A stretch of 64,000 nt of DNA from JACDER01 sp963717765. GTDB taxonomy: Bacteria > Actinomycetota > Thermoleophilia > Gaiellales > Gaiellaceae. Numbering within the stretch: the first letter of the stretch is position 1; every line of letters starts with the position of its first letter. The notes beneath the pieces are model-generated. The model was given only the letters and a program-made list of their open reading frames with translations. It ran no database searches and had not been told where the DNA came from. Shown piece by piece: positions 27,985-35,785 of this stretch. The translations under genes were made by a program, and so were the position numbers. The stretch covers positions 1 through 64,000 of the forward strand of contig CAVQWX010000006.1 in assembly GCA_963717765.1 (NCBI GenBank), given 5' to 3'.

Positions 27985-29831
27985 CCGCGCCCGGCCTTGT
28001 GCAGCTGCGCGTAGATCTGACGCGCCGTCTTCGGCGGTAGCTCGGGAACTCCCTCCAGCTCTTCCTGCGTCGCCGCGAGGAAACGCTCGGCCGAGCCGAA
28101 GTGGCGCATCAGCGCCCGCCGTCGTGTCGGGCCGACACCCTTGAGCGTGTCGAAGATCGACTCCTTCGCCGCCGCATCCCGACGCTGGCGATGGAAGTCG
28201 AGCGCGAAGCGGTGCGCTTCGTCGCGGATCCGCTGCAGCAACTGCAGCGCCGGAGAGTGGCGGTCGAGGACGACCGGCTTCGGGTCGCCCGGCAGGAACA
28301 CCTCCTCCTCGCGCTTCGCGAGCGAGATCACCGCGACACGGGGAAGGTCGAACGCCTGCATCGCCGCCAGCACGGCGGACAGCTGTCCCTTCCCGCCGTC
28401 CACGACGACAAGGTTCGGCGTCGCCGCGAACGAGTTGTCGTACTGCTCGGCCGTCACGTCGCGCCGGCGCGCGAAGCGGCGCGTGACCACCTCCGCCATC
28501 GACGCAAAGTCGTCCTGGCCGTCGACGCCGCGGACGCCGAACTTGCGGTAGTCCGACTTCTTCGGCATCGCGTCCTGGAAAACCACCATCGACCCGACCG
28601 GCGACGCGCTCTGCAGGTTGGAGATGTCGAAGCACTCGATGCGGATCGGGAGGCTCTCCAGGTTGAGCGCCTCGCGCAGCTCCTCGAGCGCCTCCACGCG
28701 GCGCAGGCGCCGCTGCTCAGACTGGACGGCATCCGACTCGAGGGCGATCCGCGCGTTCTGCTCGGCGAGCTCGGCGAGGCGGCGCTTCTCGCCGCGCGCG
28801 GCAGCGCGGACCTCCACTCGCGACCTGCGCCGCTCCGAGAGGAACTCCTCGAGCACGGAGGTGTCCCCCACTCCCTGCGGCACCACGATCTGCGGCGGAA
28901 TGCTCGGCGACGAGCCGTAGTACTCGAGGACGAACGCCTCCAGCAGCGCGCCGAGATCCTGCCCTTCGACGTTCTCCAGGTGAAAGCTGTACCGGTCGAT
29001 CAGCTTCCCGTCACGGAGCGGGAAGAGCTGCACCGCGGCCCTGTCACCCTCGGCGGCGATCCCGATGACGTCCACGGTCCCGACCGCGCGCTTGTCCGCC
29101 GCCTGCCGCTCGGCCAGGTGCCGCACCGCGAACAGGCGGTTGCGGTACCGCGCCGCCTCCTCGAAGCGCTCGTCGGTGGCGGCGTCTTGCATCTTCTGCT
29201 CGAGATCGCGCAGCACCGGCCGCGTCTCGCCCGAGAGGAACTCCATGACCTGCTCGATGATCAGCCGGTAGCCCTCCTTCGAGATGTATCCGACGCACGG
29301 CGCCAGGCAGCGTTCGATGTGGTAGTCGAGGCACGGGATCCCGGAGTGCCGGCCCGGCTTCGGCCCTTCGCACGGCCGGTAGGGGAAGACGCGGTTGAGG
29401 ACGTCCAGCGTCTCGCGCACCTTCTTCGCGTTTGCGTACGGCCCGAAGTAGGCGACGCCGCGCCGGTGGCGCTCGCGGGTGAACATCACGCGCGGAAAGT
29501 CATCCTCCACCGTGACGGCGATGTACGGGAACGACTTGTCGTCGCGCAGGCGGATGTTGAAGGCCGGCCGATGGCGCTTGATCAGGTTCTGCTCGAGGTG
29601 GAGCGCCTCTACCTGGTTGCGCGTCACGATCACCTCGATGTCGTCCACGCGCTCCGCGAGGCCGCGGATCGTCGTGCGGTCGTTGCGTCCCTGCTGGAAG
29701 TACGAGCGCACGCGCGGCCGCAACGACTTGGCCTTGCCGATGTAGATCGGGCTGCCTTTCGCGTCCTTGAACAGATAGACGCCGGGCTTCGCGGGCAGCT
29801 TCTTGAGCGTGTTTTCGAGGTCTTTCGGCAC
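27981..29831 (-). CDS. uvrC: Excinuclease ABC subunit C
   Basis: Makes both incisions in nucleotide excision repair. 616 residues. GIY-YIG domain at the N-terminus (PGVYLFKDAKGSPIYIGKAK, LRPRVRSYFQQG), cysteine block PFRPC-like YRPCEGPKPGRHSGIPC, UVR motif DAATDERFEEAARYRNRLFA, RNase-H-like nuclease (RIECFDISNLQSASPVGSMV, PNLVVVDGGKGQLSAVLAAM) and a C-terminal helix-hairpin-helix pair (GVGPTRRRALMRHFGSAERF). GTG start, 35 bases from the divergent hemQ. Confidence 0.97.
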   Translation of the reverse strand: MPKDLENTLKKLPAKPGVYLFKDAKGSPIYIGKAKSLRPRVRSYFQQGRNDRTTIRGLAERVDDIEVIVTRNQVEALHLEQNLIKRHRPAFNIRLRDDKSFPYIAVTVEDDFPRVMFTRERHRRGVAYFGPYANAKKVRETLDVLNRVFPYRPCEGPKPGRHSGIPCLDYHIERCLAPCVGYISKEGYRLIIEQVMEFLSGETRPVLRDLEQKMQDAATDERFEEAARYRNRLFAVRHLAERQAADKRAVGTVDVIGIAAEGDRAAVQLFPLRDGKLIDRYSFHLENVEGQDLGALLEAFVLEYYGSSPSIPPQIVVPQGVGDTSVLEEFLSERRRSRVEVRAAARGEKRRLAELAEQNARIALESDAVQSEQRRLRRVEALEELREALNLESLPIRIECFDISNLQSASPVGSMVVFQDAMPKKSDYRKFGVRGVDGQDDFASMAEVVTRRFARRRDVTAEQYDNSFAATPNLVVVDGGKGQLSAVLAAMQAFDLPRVAVISLAKREEEVFLPGDPKPVVLDRHSPALQLLQRIRDEAHRFALDFHRQRRDAAAKESIFDTLKGVGPTRRRALMRHFGSAERFLAATQEELEGVPELPPKTARQIYAQLHKAGRG

Positions 29832-29866
29832 TGGAACTAGCGTAGTGCGCCGGTACGCTTTGGCCA

Positions 29867-30556
29867 GTGGCCGGCCAGTACGTCGCGTATACGTTCTTCA
29901 AGGTCGATCCCGCCTGGCGGCGCTTGCCGATCGACGAGCGCATGGCGGGGAAGGACGCCTTCGCGGACGTGGTCGAGTCATGGGCACAGCGGATGGACCA
30001 CCTGCGCGCGTACTCGGTCGCCGGCGTCCGCGCCGACGCGGACTTCTTCCTCTGGAAGATCACCAAGACCTACGACGACCTCGGCGAACTCGGGGCGGAG
30101 CTCAACTCCACGCCGCTGGCGGGCTGGCTCCAGACGCCCTACTCGTATCTCGCCACGACGAAGGCATCCGAGTACACGGCCGCGCGCAAGCCTCGCCAGG
30201 TCGTTCCCAAGGGCTCGCCGTACCTCGTCGTCTATCCCTTCGTGAAGACGCGACCGTGGTACGCGCTTGCGCTCGAGGACCGCCAGCGCGCCATGAACGA
30301 GCACATGCGCGTCGGTCACGAGTTCCGGACCATCACCAACCACACGACGTACTCGTTCGGGATCGACGACCAGGAGTTCATGACCGCCTTCGAGTGCGAG
30401 GAGCCGGCCGACTTCATGCACCTCATGAGGACACTCCGGGAGAGCGAGGCCAGCCGCTACACCGAGCGGGACACGCCGATCTTCGTGGGCGCCTCCTGCG
30501 AGATCCGGGCCGCCCTCGACCAGCTGGACGGCGCGGCGACGCGCGTGAACGCGTGA
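29867..30556 (+). CDS. hemQ: HemQ, coproheme decarboxylase
   Basis: Chlorite-dismutase-fold enzyme that decarboxylates coproheme to heme b in the coproporphyrin-dependent pathway of actinobacteria and firmicutes. 229 residues. Family landmarks are YVAYTFFKVDPAWRRL, DADFFLWKITKTYDDL, YLVVYPFVKTRPWYALALED, RQRAMNEHMRVGHEFR and TNHTTYSFGIDDQEFMTAFE. True chlorite dismutases differ in the distal-site sequence. GTG start. The stop overlaps the next gene by four bases (GTGA). Other heme genes are not in the window. Confidence 0.92.
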   Translation: MAGQYVAYTFFKVDPAWRRLPIDERMAGKDAFADVVESWAQRMDHLRAYSVAGVRADADFFLWKITKTYDDLGELGAELNSTPLAGWLQTPYSYLATTKASEYTAARKPRQVVPKGSPYLVVYPFVKTRPWYALALEDRQRAMNEHMRVGHEFRTITNHTTYSFGIDDQEFMTAFECEEPADFMHLMRTLRESEASRYTERDTPIFVGASCEIRAALDQLDGAATRVNA

Positions 30557-30930
30557 AGCGCTTCTGGCTGGACATGAACCCGACCGTTCGCGGGTTCATC
30601 ATCATCCTCGCGATCACCGGGCTAGTGGTCGCGCTCTCGCTCTACTCGACCCTCGCGGCTCTCTACGCGATCGCGCGCATCGCATTCTTCATCGCGATCG
30701 CCGTCTTCCTCTTCCTGGTCTGGCGCGAGCGGCGCGGCGAGATCTCGCTCTGGTCGGCGCGCGCGCAGACGGTGTTCTACGGCGCCGCGATCCTGATCGT
30801 CGTCGATCTCGGAGTGTTCTTCTGGCGCGGCATCCACGGCCCTGACGCGATCGCCTTCTTCGTCGTTCTCGCGCTCGGCCTCTTCTCCATGTGGCGCGTG
30901 TGGAAGGACGAGCACCGGTACAGTCTTTGA
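30553..30930 (+). CDS. Small four-helix membrane protein
   Basis: A protein of 125 residues, mostly hydrophobic. Segments around 14-32, 37-55, 70-90 and 98-115 are probable membrane helices, separated by short loops rich in Arg (WRERRGEISLWSAR). No catalytic motif. Translationally coupled to hemQ by a GTGA overlap and followed one base later by bcp, so probably one transcript. Function unknown; coupling to heme synthesis suggests a membrane role in that pathway, but this is inference. Confidence 0.8.
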   Translation: MKRFWLDMNPTVRGFIIILAITGLVVALSLYSTLAALYAIARIAFFIAIAVFLFLVWRERRGEISLWSARAQTVFYGAAILIVVDLGVFFWRGIHGPDAIAFFVVLALGLFSMWRVWKDEHRYSL

Positions 30931-30931
30931 G

Positions 30932-31375
30932 ATGGCCGTCGAGGAAGGCAAGCCCGCACCCGATTTCGAGCTGACGAGCGACTCCGGCGAGCGAGTCAAG
31001 CTCTCGGACTTCCGCGGTAAGCCCGTCGTCCTCTACTTCTATCCCAAGTCCGACACGCCCGGATGCACGGCGCAGGCGTGCGGGATCCGCGACTCCTTCG
31101 CCGACTTCGAGCAGGCAGGCGCGGTCGTCCTGGGCGTCAGCGCGGACAAGGAAGCGGCGCAGGCGAAATTCAAGTCGAAGTACGAGCTGCCGTTCCCGAT
31201 CCTGGCCGACCCCGACCACGTCGCCGGCAAGGCGTACGGCGTGGAGAAGCCGGACAGCCGCTACTTCGAGCGCTCGACGTTCCTGATCGACTCCGAGGGG
31301 AACGTCGCCAAGATCATGCGCAACGTGGACGCACGCAAGCACGCCGGCCAGGTGCTCGCGGCGCTTCCCTCCTAG
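30932..31375 (+). CDS. bcp: Peroxiredoxin, Bcp/PrxQ type
   Basis: Thiol peroxidase that reduces hydroperoxides. 147 residues. The peroxidatic and resolving cysteines sit in SDTPGCTAQACGIRDSFADF, five residues apart as in PrxQ. Other family blocks: GKPAPDFELTSDSGERVKLS, VVLYFYPKSDTPGC and RSTFLIDSEGNVAKIMRNVD. Begins two bases after the membrane protein gene. The stop overlaps the opposing flavin monooxygenase by four bases. Confidence 0.95.
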   Translation: MAVEEGKPAPDFELTSDSGERVKLSDFRGKPVVLYFYPKSDTPGCTAQACGIRDSFADFEQAGAVVLGVSADKEAAQAKFKSKYELPFPILADPDHVAGKAYGVEKPDSRYFERSTFLIDSEGNVAKIMRNVDARKHAGQVLAALPS

Positions 31376-32496
31376 CGCGACGCGACCCCGACCGGCCGCC
31401 CGGCGCCGGCCGCCGAAGCGCTCCGCGCGGCGATGTGGTCCGCGACGTAGCCGGCGTCCCGACCCCGACCCGGCAGCACGTCGGAGCTCAGCGAGTACTG
31501 AAACGGCAGCCCGAGGAAGTACAGACCTGGCTCCGAGGCGACGACTCCGCGGTAGTGGCGCGGCTGGCCGTCGTCGTCGAAGACCGGCAGGTCGATCCAG
31601 CTGAAGTCGGTGCGAAAGCCGGTGCACCACAGGACGTTCTCGACTTCGACGACCTGCCCGCTCTCCAGGAGCGGCTGTCCGCCCTCGACGCCGACGACGC
31701 GCGGAAGACGCTCGATTCTCTTCTCGGCCAGATCCTTCTTCCTCCGCCGGACGAGCGGCTCACCTCCGCGGCCAAGCTTCGGGATCAGCTTGCGGCCGAT
31801 CCACGTGTCGACCTTGATGACTCGATGCCCGAGGAACCGGAAGACGCGGAAGCCGGGTCGGCTTCGCAGCGTGCCGTGCGGGACGGGGATCTGACCGGTG
31901 CTCGGCCCCGCGAGCAGGCACGTGCGCGTGTCGGCCAACTCGTAGGCGATTTCCGCCCCGGAGTTGCCGGCGCCGACGACCAGCGTGTCTCCCGCAAGCA
32001 GCTGACCCGGGTTTCGGTACTCGGACGAATGGAGCTGGACGATCCGCGGGTCGAGCTGCGCGGCGAACGACGGGACCTTCGGGATCCGGAACGCCCCGGT
32101 GGCCACGATGACGTTCGAAGCCTCCAGGCGAAGCTCTCCGGCCGACACGAGGAACCGGTCGCCTGCCCACTCGACACGATGGACGCTGACGCCGGAGCGG
32201 ACCGGCAGCTCGAACTGCTCAGCGTACCGCTCCAGGTAATCCCCCATTTCGTCCTTGGTCGGGCAGTACCAGTTGCGAGTCGGAAACGGCATGCCCGGCA
32301 GCCTGCTGAAGTGGGCAGGAGTGAACAGGCGCAACGAATCCCAGCGGTCGCGCCAGGAGTCTCCAACTCGCTCGCCCGCGTCCAGGATCAGGAACGGGCG
32401 TCCGTAGCGGCCCAGGTGGTAGCCGGCCGCGAGGCCCGCCTGCCCGCCTCCGATCACGATCGTCTCCACGTACTCGGCTTCGAGGGTGCTGGTCAT
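31372..32496 (-). CDS. FAD-dependent monooxygenase (FMO/CzcO-like)
   Basis: About 374 residues. FAD-binding GxGxxG in ETIVIGGGQAGLAAGYHLGR, NADPH-binding second Rossmann motif in TLVVGAGNSGAEIAYELAD, and between them the VIVATGAFRIPKVP segment typical of flavin-containing monooxygenases; C-terminal NVLWCTGFRTDFSWIDLPVF. The family adds oxygen to N, S or ketone carbons; substrate unknown. A frame start at 32526 is possible, but the ATG at 32496 has an excellent AAGGAGGAG ribosome site. It follows a LuxR regulator on the same strand by about 110 bases. Confidence 0.9.
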   Translation of the reverse strand: MTSTLEAEYVETIVIGGGQAGLAAGYHLGRYGRPFLILDAGERVGDSWRDRWDSLRLFTPAHFSRLPGMPFPTRNWYCPTKDEMGDYLERYAEQFELPVRSGVSVHRVEWAGDRFLVSAGELRLEASNVIVATGAFRIPKVPSFAAQLDPRIVQLHSSEYRNPGQLLAGDTLVVGAGNSGAEIAYELADTRTCLLAGPSTGQIPVPHGTLRSRPGFRVFRFLGHRVIKVDTWIGRKLIPKLGRGGEPLVRRRKKDLAEKRIERLPRVVGVEGGQPLLESGQVVEVENVLWCTGFRTDFSWIDLPVFDDDGQPRHYRGVVASEPGLYFLGLPFQYSLSSDVLPGRGRDAGYVADHIAARSASAAGAGRPVGVASR

Positions 32497-32608
32497 CTCT
32501 TCTCCTCCTTCTCGCATGACGGTCATGCCGCCACGCTAGGCCGGAGCCGCCGCAACCGCATCGCCGGAATCCGCCATCTTCGGGAGGACCCCGACTACTC
32601 AGTTCTGA

Positions 32609-34246
32609 CTAGACGAGCTGGTGTTCGAAGGCGAATGCGGTCGCTGCCGTCCGCGAGGAAACTCGGAGCTTGAGGAGGATGTTCTGGACGTGACGCGCGA
32701 CCGTGTGCTCGCTCACGACGAGGATCGAGGCGATCTCGCGATTGGTCTTGCCACCGGCGACGAGCCGGAGGACCTCGAGCTCGCGAGGCGTGAGCCCCTG
32801 GCTCTCGTCGACCTTCTCGCCTAGGGCTGCGTCGACTCGAGCCGCATCCGGCATCGCCCCGAGCAAACGGAAGCATTCGCGCGCCGCCTCGAGCTCGACA
32901 TGCGCCGTATCGTCGTCACCCAGCTCCCGGCAGGCGAGGGCAGCAAGGACCTGCGTCCGCGCGACCTCGTACGGCGCGTCGAGGTCTTGCCAGAGCGCCC
33001 GCGACCGGTGGAGCGCGAGGAGCGCCGCCTGCGCGTCTCCGGCCGCGAGCTCGACGGCGCCGCGGGCGTACGCGGCAATCGCAGCGAGCATCGGCCGGCC
33101 GCTCCCTGCCGCTGTTTCCTCCAGCTCGTCTGCCGCTGTCCGAGCCCTTTCGAGCTGGCCCGCCGCCAACATGATCTCCACGAACGCAGGAAGCAGGACG
33201 GCGCGCTGGAGCGGTTCCGCCGTCACGTCCGCGATGCGACCGATGGCCCCGGTCGAGGCTTCGATGTCCCCCTGCGCCAGCCGCAGAAGCGCGAGCCCCG
33301 GTTGCGGCTCCCGGCCGTAGCCACTTGCCTTGCGGTGGGCCTCCTCGGCCGCCGCGAGGTCGCCAAGGAGCCGGAGCAGCTCCGCCTGCTGGTAGTAGGC
33401 CTGGCCCGCCGCGGCGCGGTTCATCGCCTGCTCGCACCGTTCACGCGCAAGCCGCGCCTCCTCCAGCGCGCTGGTCCAATCGCCGTGGAGTTGCTTGATG
33501 CCGGCGCGGTGGGCGAGGCACCGGCCCGTGAACGACACCAGCTGGGGCTGGGACTCGCACCATTGGGCGAGCGCGTCGGTCCACTCCCGGGCACGCCGAG
33601 GCTCGAACGCTTCCTCGCACGAAGCGATCACGCCGCAGTACACGATCCCCGCGAAGAACGGAGCCACCTCCCCGGCCGCGACCGAGACCATTGCTTCGTC
33701 CAGCAGCGCGAGTCCGTCATCGATCTTGCCCTGCTTGATGCGGGCCAGGCCTGCCACGTGCAAGGTCATGGCCAGGAGGTCGGCGTCGCTGAAGCGCTCG
33801 GCAATCGCCACTGATTCGACGGCCGCCTCGTAAGCGCCGTCGTAGTCGGCCGCGGCCTGCTGCCGGAACATCACGGGAAGCAGGAGATATCCGCGCTCGA
33901 CGCAGTCTTCTCCCTCCCGCTCGACGATCCGCTGGGCGCGACCAAACCAGCCGCCCGCGGATCCGATCTCGCCCGCGATTGCGAGGTTCATGCCGATAAA
34001 GACAGCGACGCGCGCCGCCAGGAGCGGCGCCCCGCCGTCCAGGAATGCCTGATGAGCGCGCTCGAGGGCCGCCTGGCCCTCGTGGAACTTGCCGGTAAGG
34101 AGCGCCGACATCGCCAGCAAAACGAGATCGTCGGCCGGAATCGTCGAGTTCCGCTCCGCCGCCGCGAGCGCCGCGTAGGCATCCCGCCACGCGTTCTGCG
34201 CATATGCACTACGGCCGCGCCGGAGGTCGTCGGTCGCCTCCCCCAT
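32609..34246 (-). CDS. LuxR-family regulator with TPR-like region
   Basis: A protein of 545 residues. The C-terminal ~60 residues are a LuxR helix-turn-helix (GLTPRELEVLRLVAGGKTNR, EIASILVVSEHTVARHVQNI, LLKLRVSSRTAATAFAF). The rest is Ala/Leu-rich paired helices resembling tetratricopeptide repeats (AYAALAAAERNSTIPADDLV; ALLDEAMVSVAAGEV; LRLAQGDIEASTGAIGRIAD). Unlike MalT-type regulators there is no P-loop ATPase. It is just upstream of the flavin monooxygenase on the same strand and could control it. Start taken at the first ATG; the first ~10 residues are uncertain. Confidence 0.88.
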   Translation of the reverse strand: MGEATDDLRRGRSAYAQNAWRDAYAALAAAERNSTIPADDLVLLAMSALLTGKFHEGQAALERAHQAFLDGGAPLLAARVAVFIGMNLAIAGEIGSAGGWFGRAQRIVEREGEDCVERGYLLLPVMFRQQAAADYDGAYEAAVESVAIAERFSDADLLAMTLHVAGLARIKQGKIDDGLALLDEAMVSVAAGEVAPFFAGIVYCGVIASCEEAFEPRRAREWTDALAQWCESQPQLVSFTGRCLAHRAGIKQLHGDWTSALEEARLARERCEQAMNRAAAGQAYYQQAELLRLLGDLAAAEEAHRKASGYGREPQPGLALLRLAQGDIEASTGAIGRIADVTAEPLQRAVLLPAFVEIMLAAGQLERARTAADELEETAAGSGRPMLAAIAAYARGAVELAAGDAQAALLALHRSRALWQDLDAPYEVARTQVLAALACRELGDDDTAHVELEAARECFRLLGAMPDAARVDAALGEKVDESQGLTPRELEVLRLVAGGKTNREIASILVVSEHTVARHVQNILLKLRVSSRTAATAFAFEHQLV

Positions 34247-34287
34247 GGCTGAGAGAACTATTCCAGACTACGCCGGGGCGCGGGCGG

Positions 34288-34320
34288 TACGGGCCGGAGA
34301 CATCGCGTCCCCGGCCCGTA
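34288..34320 (-). terminator. Perfect 10-bp hairpin after TIGR03118-like gene
   Basis: TACGGGCCGG and CCGGCCCGTA pair perfectly around a 13-base loop, starting 10 bases past the stop of the secreted beta-propeller gene and 41 bases before the LuxR start. It lacks a T-run, so it may end or stabilise the message rather than act as a classical terminator. Confidence 0.5.
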
Positions 34321-34329
34321 ACCGACTAT

Positions 34330-35394
34330 TCAACCGCTCGTGATCGTTCCGAAGAGCCCGTGCGACTCGTCGTCGGGGCCGGCGGTGAAGAACAGCGTGT
34401 TGGTCGGTCCGTTGTTCGCCGCACCATGACCGAACTGGAGCGCCCAGAGGCCGTCGATACGGATTTTCTTGTGCTTCGCCCCCTGGAGCGTGCCGGCATG
34501 CGCGTACTTCCCGTGGTGACGCGGCGCATAGGCATTGATCTCGCCGTTGCCGAAGTTCCCGACGAGGAGATCGCCGCTGAACCGGCCGAAATCAGCGGGC
34601 GCCAGGGCCAGCCCCCACGGCGCGTCGAGCTGCCCGCGAGTCGCGATGCGGCCCAGAAACACTCCGTTCGTGTCGAACGCGTCGACGAAGCCGAGACCGT
34701 GGCCCTTGACATCGTCCTCCTTGGCCGCGTCCTGCTTCGCATAGCTGACGATGATGTCGCCGCCGATCTCCTGGATTCCGAACGGGGCGAACCCCTTTGG
34801 GATCCCCCGATCGACGAAGGCGCCGGGCAGCGGCACGTAGCCGAAGCTGCTGTCGAAGACGTCGACGCGCGCGTTGTGGAAGTCAGTCGCGTAGAGCCGG
34901 TCAGCGGCGATCGCCAGGCCCTTGTAGATCGCGCCTACATCCCGGTCTGCGACAACCTGTGCCGTGGTGCCGAGAGACGAGTTCCAGGCCAGGATCTTGC
35001 CCTCCTCCGTCGAGAAGATGAAGCGGGCGGCGCCGGTGCCCACGACGAAGCCGGCGCCGGCGTTGCCGACGGCGCCGGTCGGCGCGTTCGGCACGCTGAC
35101 GACCAGCGGCATCGGTGCGGGCGGCGGCGGGAAGAGCGTTCCGTCCGCGCTGTAGAGGGTCGAAACGTCCGTCCCGTTGTCAGCGACCCACCACGGGCTT
35201 GTCGCCAGCGAGGTGAGCCCCCATGCATTCACCAGGTTGGCATCGACGTGGTCCGCCACGCCGGGTTGGTCGGATACGAGATTGTGAACGGTGTAGAGAT
35301 TCGGATTGGGCGGTTTCCCGGCGGCCGCGGCGACGAGCACGAGACTCGCGAGTGCTGCGGCTGCCAGGGCGAGCGCTGAGGTGTGAGACCTCAT
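34330..35394 (-). CDS. Secreted TIGR03118-like protein
   Basis: About 354 residues with a clear signal peptide (SALALAAAALASLVLVAAAA then GKPPNPN). Body matches the TIGR03118 family of exported beta-propeller-like proteins: YTVHNLVSDQPGVADHVDAN, NLVNAWGLTSLATSPWWVAD, LYATDFHNARVDVFDSSFGY, FAPFGIQEIGGDIIVSYAKQ, LDAPWGLALAPADFGRFSGD and a C-terminal NTLFFTAGPDDESHGLFG. Function unknown. The frame extends upstream to 35478, but an AAGGAGG ribosome site fixes the start at one of two ATGs (35400 or 35394); the latter has better spacing. Confidence 0.88.
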   Translation of the reverse strand: MRSHTSALALAAAALASLVLVAAAAGKPPNPNLYTVHNLVSDQPGVADHVDANLVNAWGLTSLATSPWWVADNGTDVSTLYSADGTLFPPPPAPMPLVVSVPNAPTGAVGNAGAGFVVGTGAARFIFSTEEGKILAWNSSLGTTAQVVADRDVGAIYKGLAIAADRLYATDFHNARVDVFDSSFGYVPLPGAFVDRGIPKGFAPFGIQEIGGDIIVSYAKQDAAKEDDVKGHGLGFVDAFDTNGVFLGRIATRGQLDAPWGLALAPADFGRFSGDLLVGNFGNGEINAYAPRHHGKYAHAGTLQGAKHKKIRIDGLWALQFGHGAANNGPTNTLFFTAGPDDESHGLFGTITSG

Positions 35395-35441
35395 AGGCAT
35401 TTTCCTCCTTCGCCATCGCTTTGCTTCAGACCCTCCACCTA

Positions 35442-35468
35442 CGAGAAAGCTTCGGCTTCGGTTTCTCG
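35442..35468 (-). other. 5'-leader hairpin of TIGR03118-like gene
   Basis: CGAGAAA and TTTCTCG flank an inner AAGC-ttcg-GCTT element, giving a stable stem-loop about 50 bases before the start codon on the minus strand. No known riboswitch class is recognised in the surrounding 130 bases. Confidence 0.4.
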
Positions 35469-35537
35469 CAACCGGCAAGGAGGAAAAACCTGCGCATCAG
35501 GCTCAGCCCGGTTTGCGGACGCTGCCACGATCCCCTA

Positions 35538-35621
35538 TGCGGATGAGAGGACTTGAACCTCCACGGGCTTTCGCCCACACGGACCTGAACCGTGCGCGTC
35601 TACCAATTCCGCCACATCCGC
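35538..35621 (-). tRNA. tRNA-Leu (anticodon CAG)
   Basis: An 84-base class II tRNA on the minus strand: acceptor GCGGATG/CATCCGC with discriminator A, D-loop GGCGGAATTGGTAGACGC, anticodon arm CACGG-TTCAGGT-CCGTG giving CAG, variable arm GGGCGAAAGCCC and T-arm GAGG-TTCAAGT-CCTC. CCA is not encoded. Confidence 0.95.
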
Positions 35622-35726
35622 GCGGGAAGCAAGTGTAGCCACGGCGATTCAAGCCTCCCAGGAGGCGTCCGAGCTGCGGCGGGCTCCGCCCGGCGCAGCT
35701 ACGAGCGTCCGATCGTCAACCACTCC

Positions 35727-35785
35727 GCGGGCTTTCGCCCACACGGACCTGAACCGTGCGCGTCTACCAATTCCGCCACACCCGC
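35727..35785 (-). pseudogene. Truncated tRNA-Leu copy
   Basis: The 5' two thirds of the neighbouring tRNA-Leu are repeated almost exactly 162-164 bases upstream on the same strand: acceptor 5' strand (one base changed, GCGGGTG), D-arm, anticodon arm with CAG, and variable arm. After the variable arm the sequence diverges (GGAGTGGTTGACGATCGG), so there is no T-arm or 3' acceptor strand. It cannot make a normal tRNA. It overlaps the 5' end of the subtilase reading frame. Confidence 0.85.

Noticed and set aside
35401..35537. Possible riboswitch before the TIGR03118-like gene
   Set aside because: Contains GCAAACC- and GCAAAGC-like words, but their spacing and order do not fit the cyclic-di-GMP class; only a simple hairpin remains.
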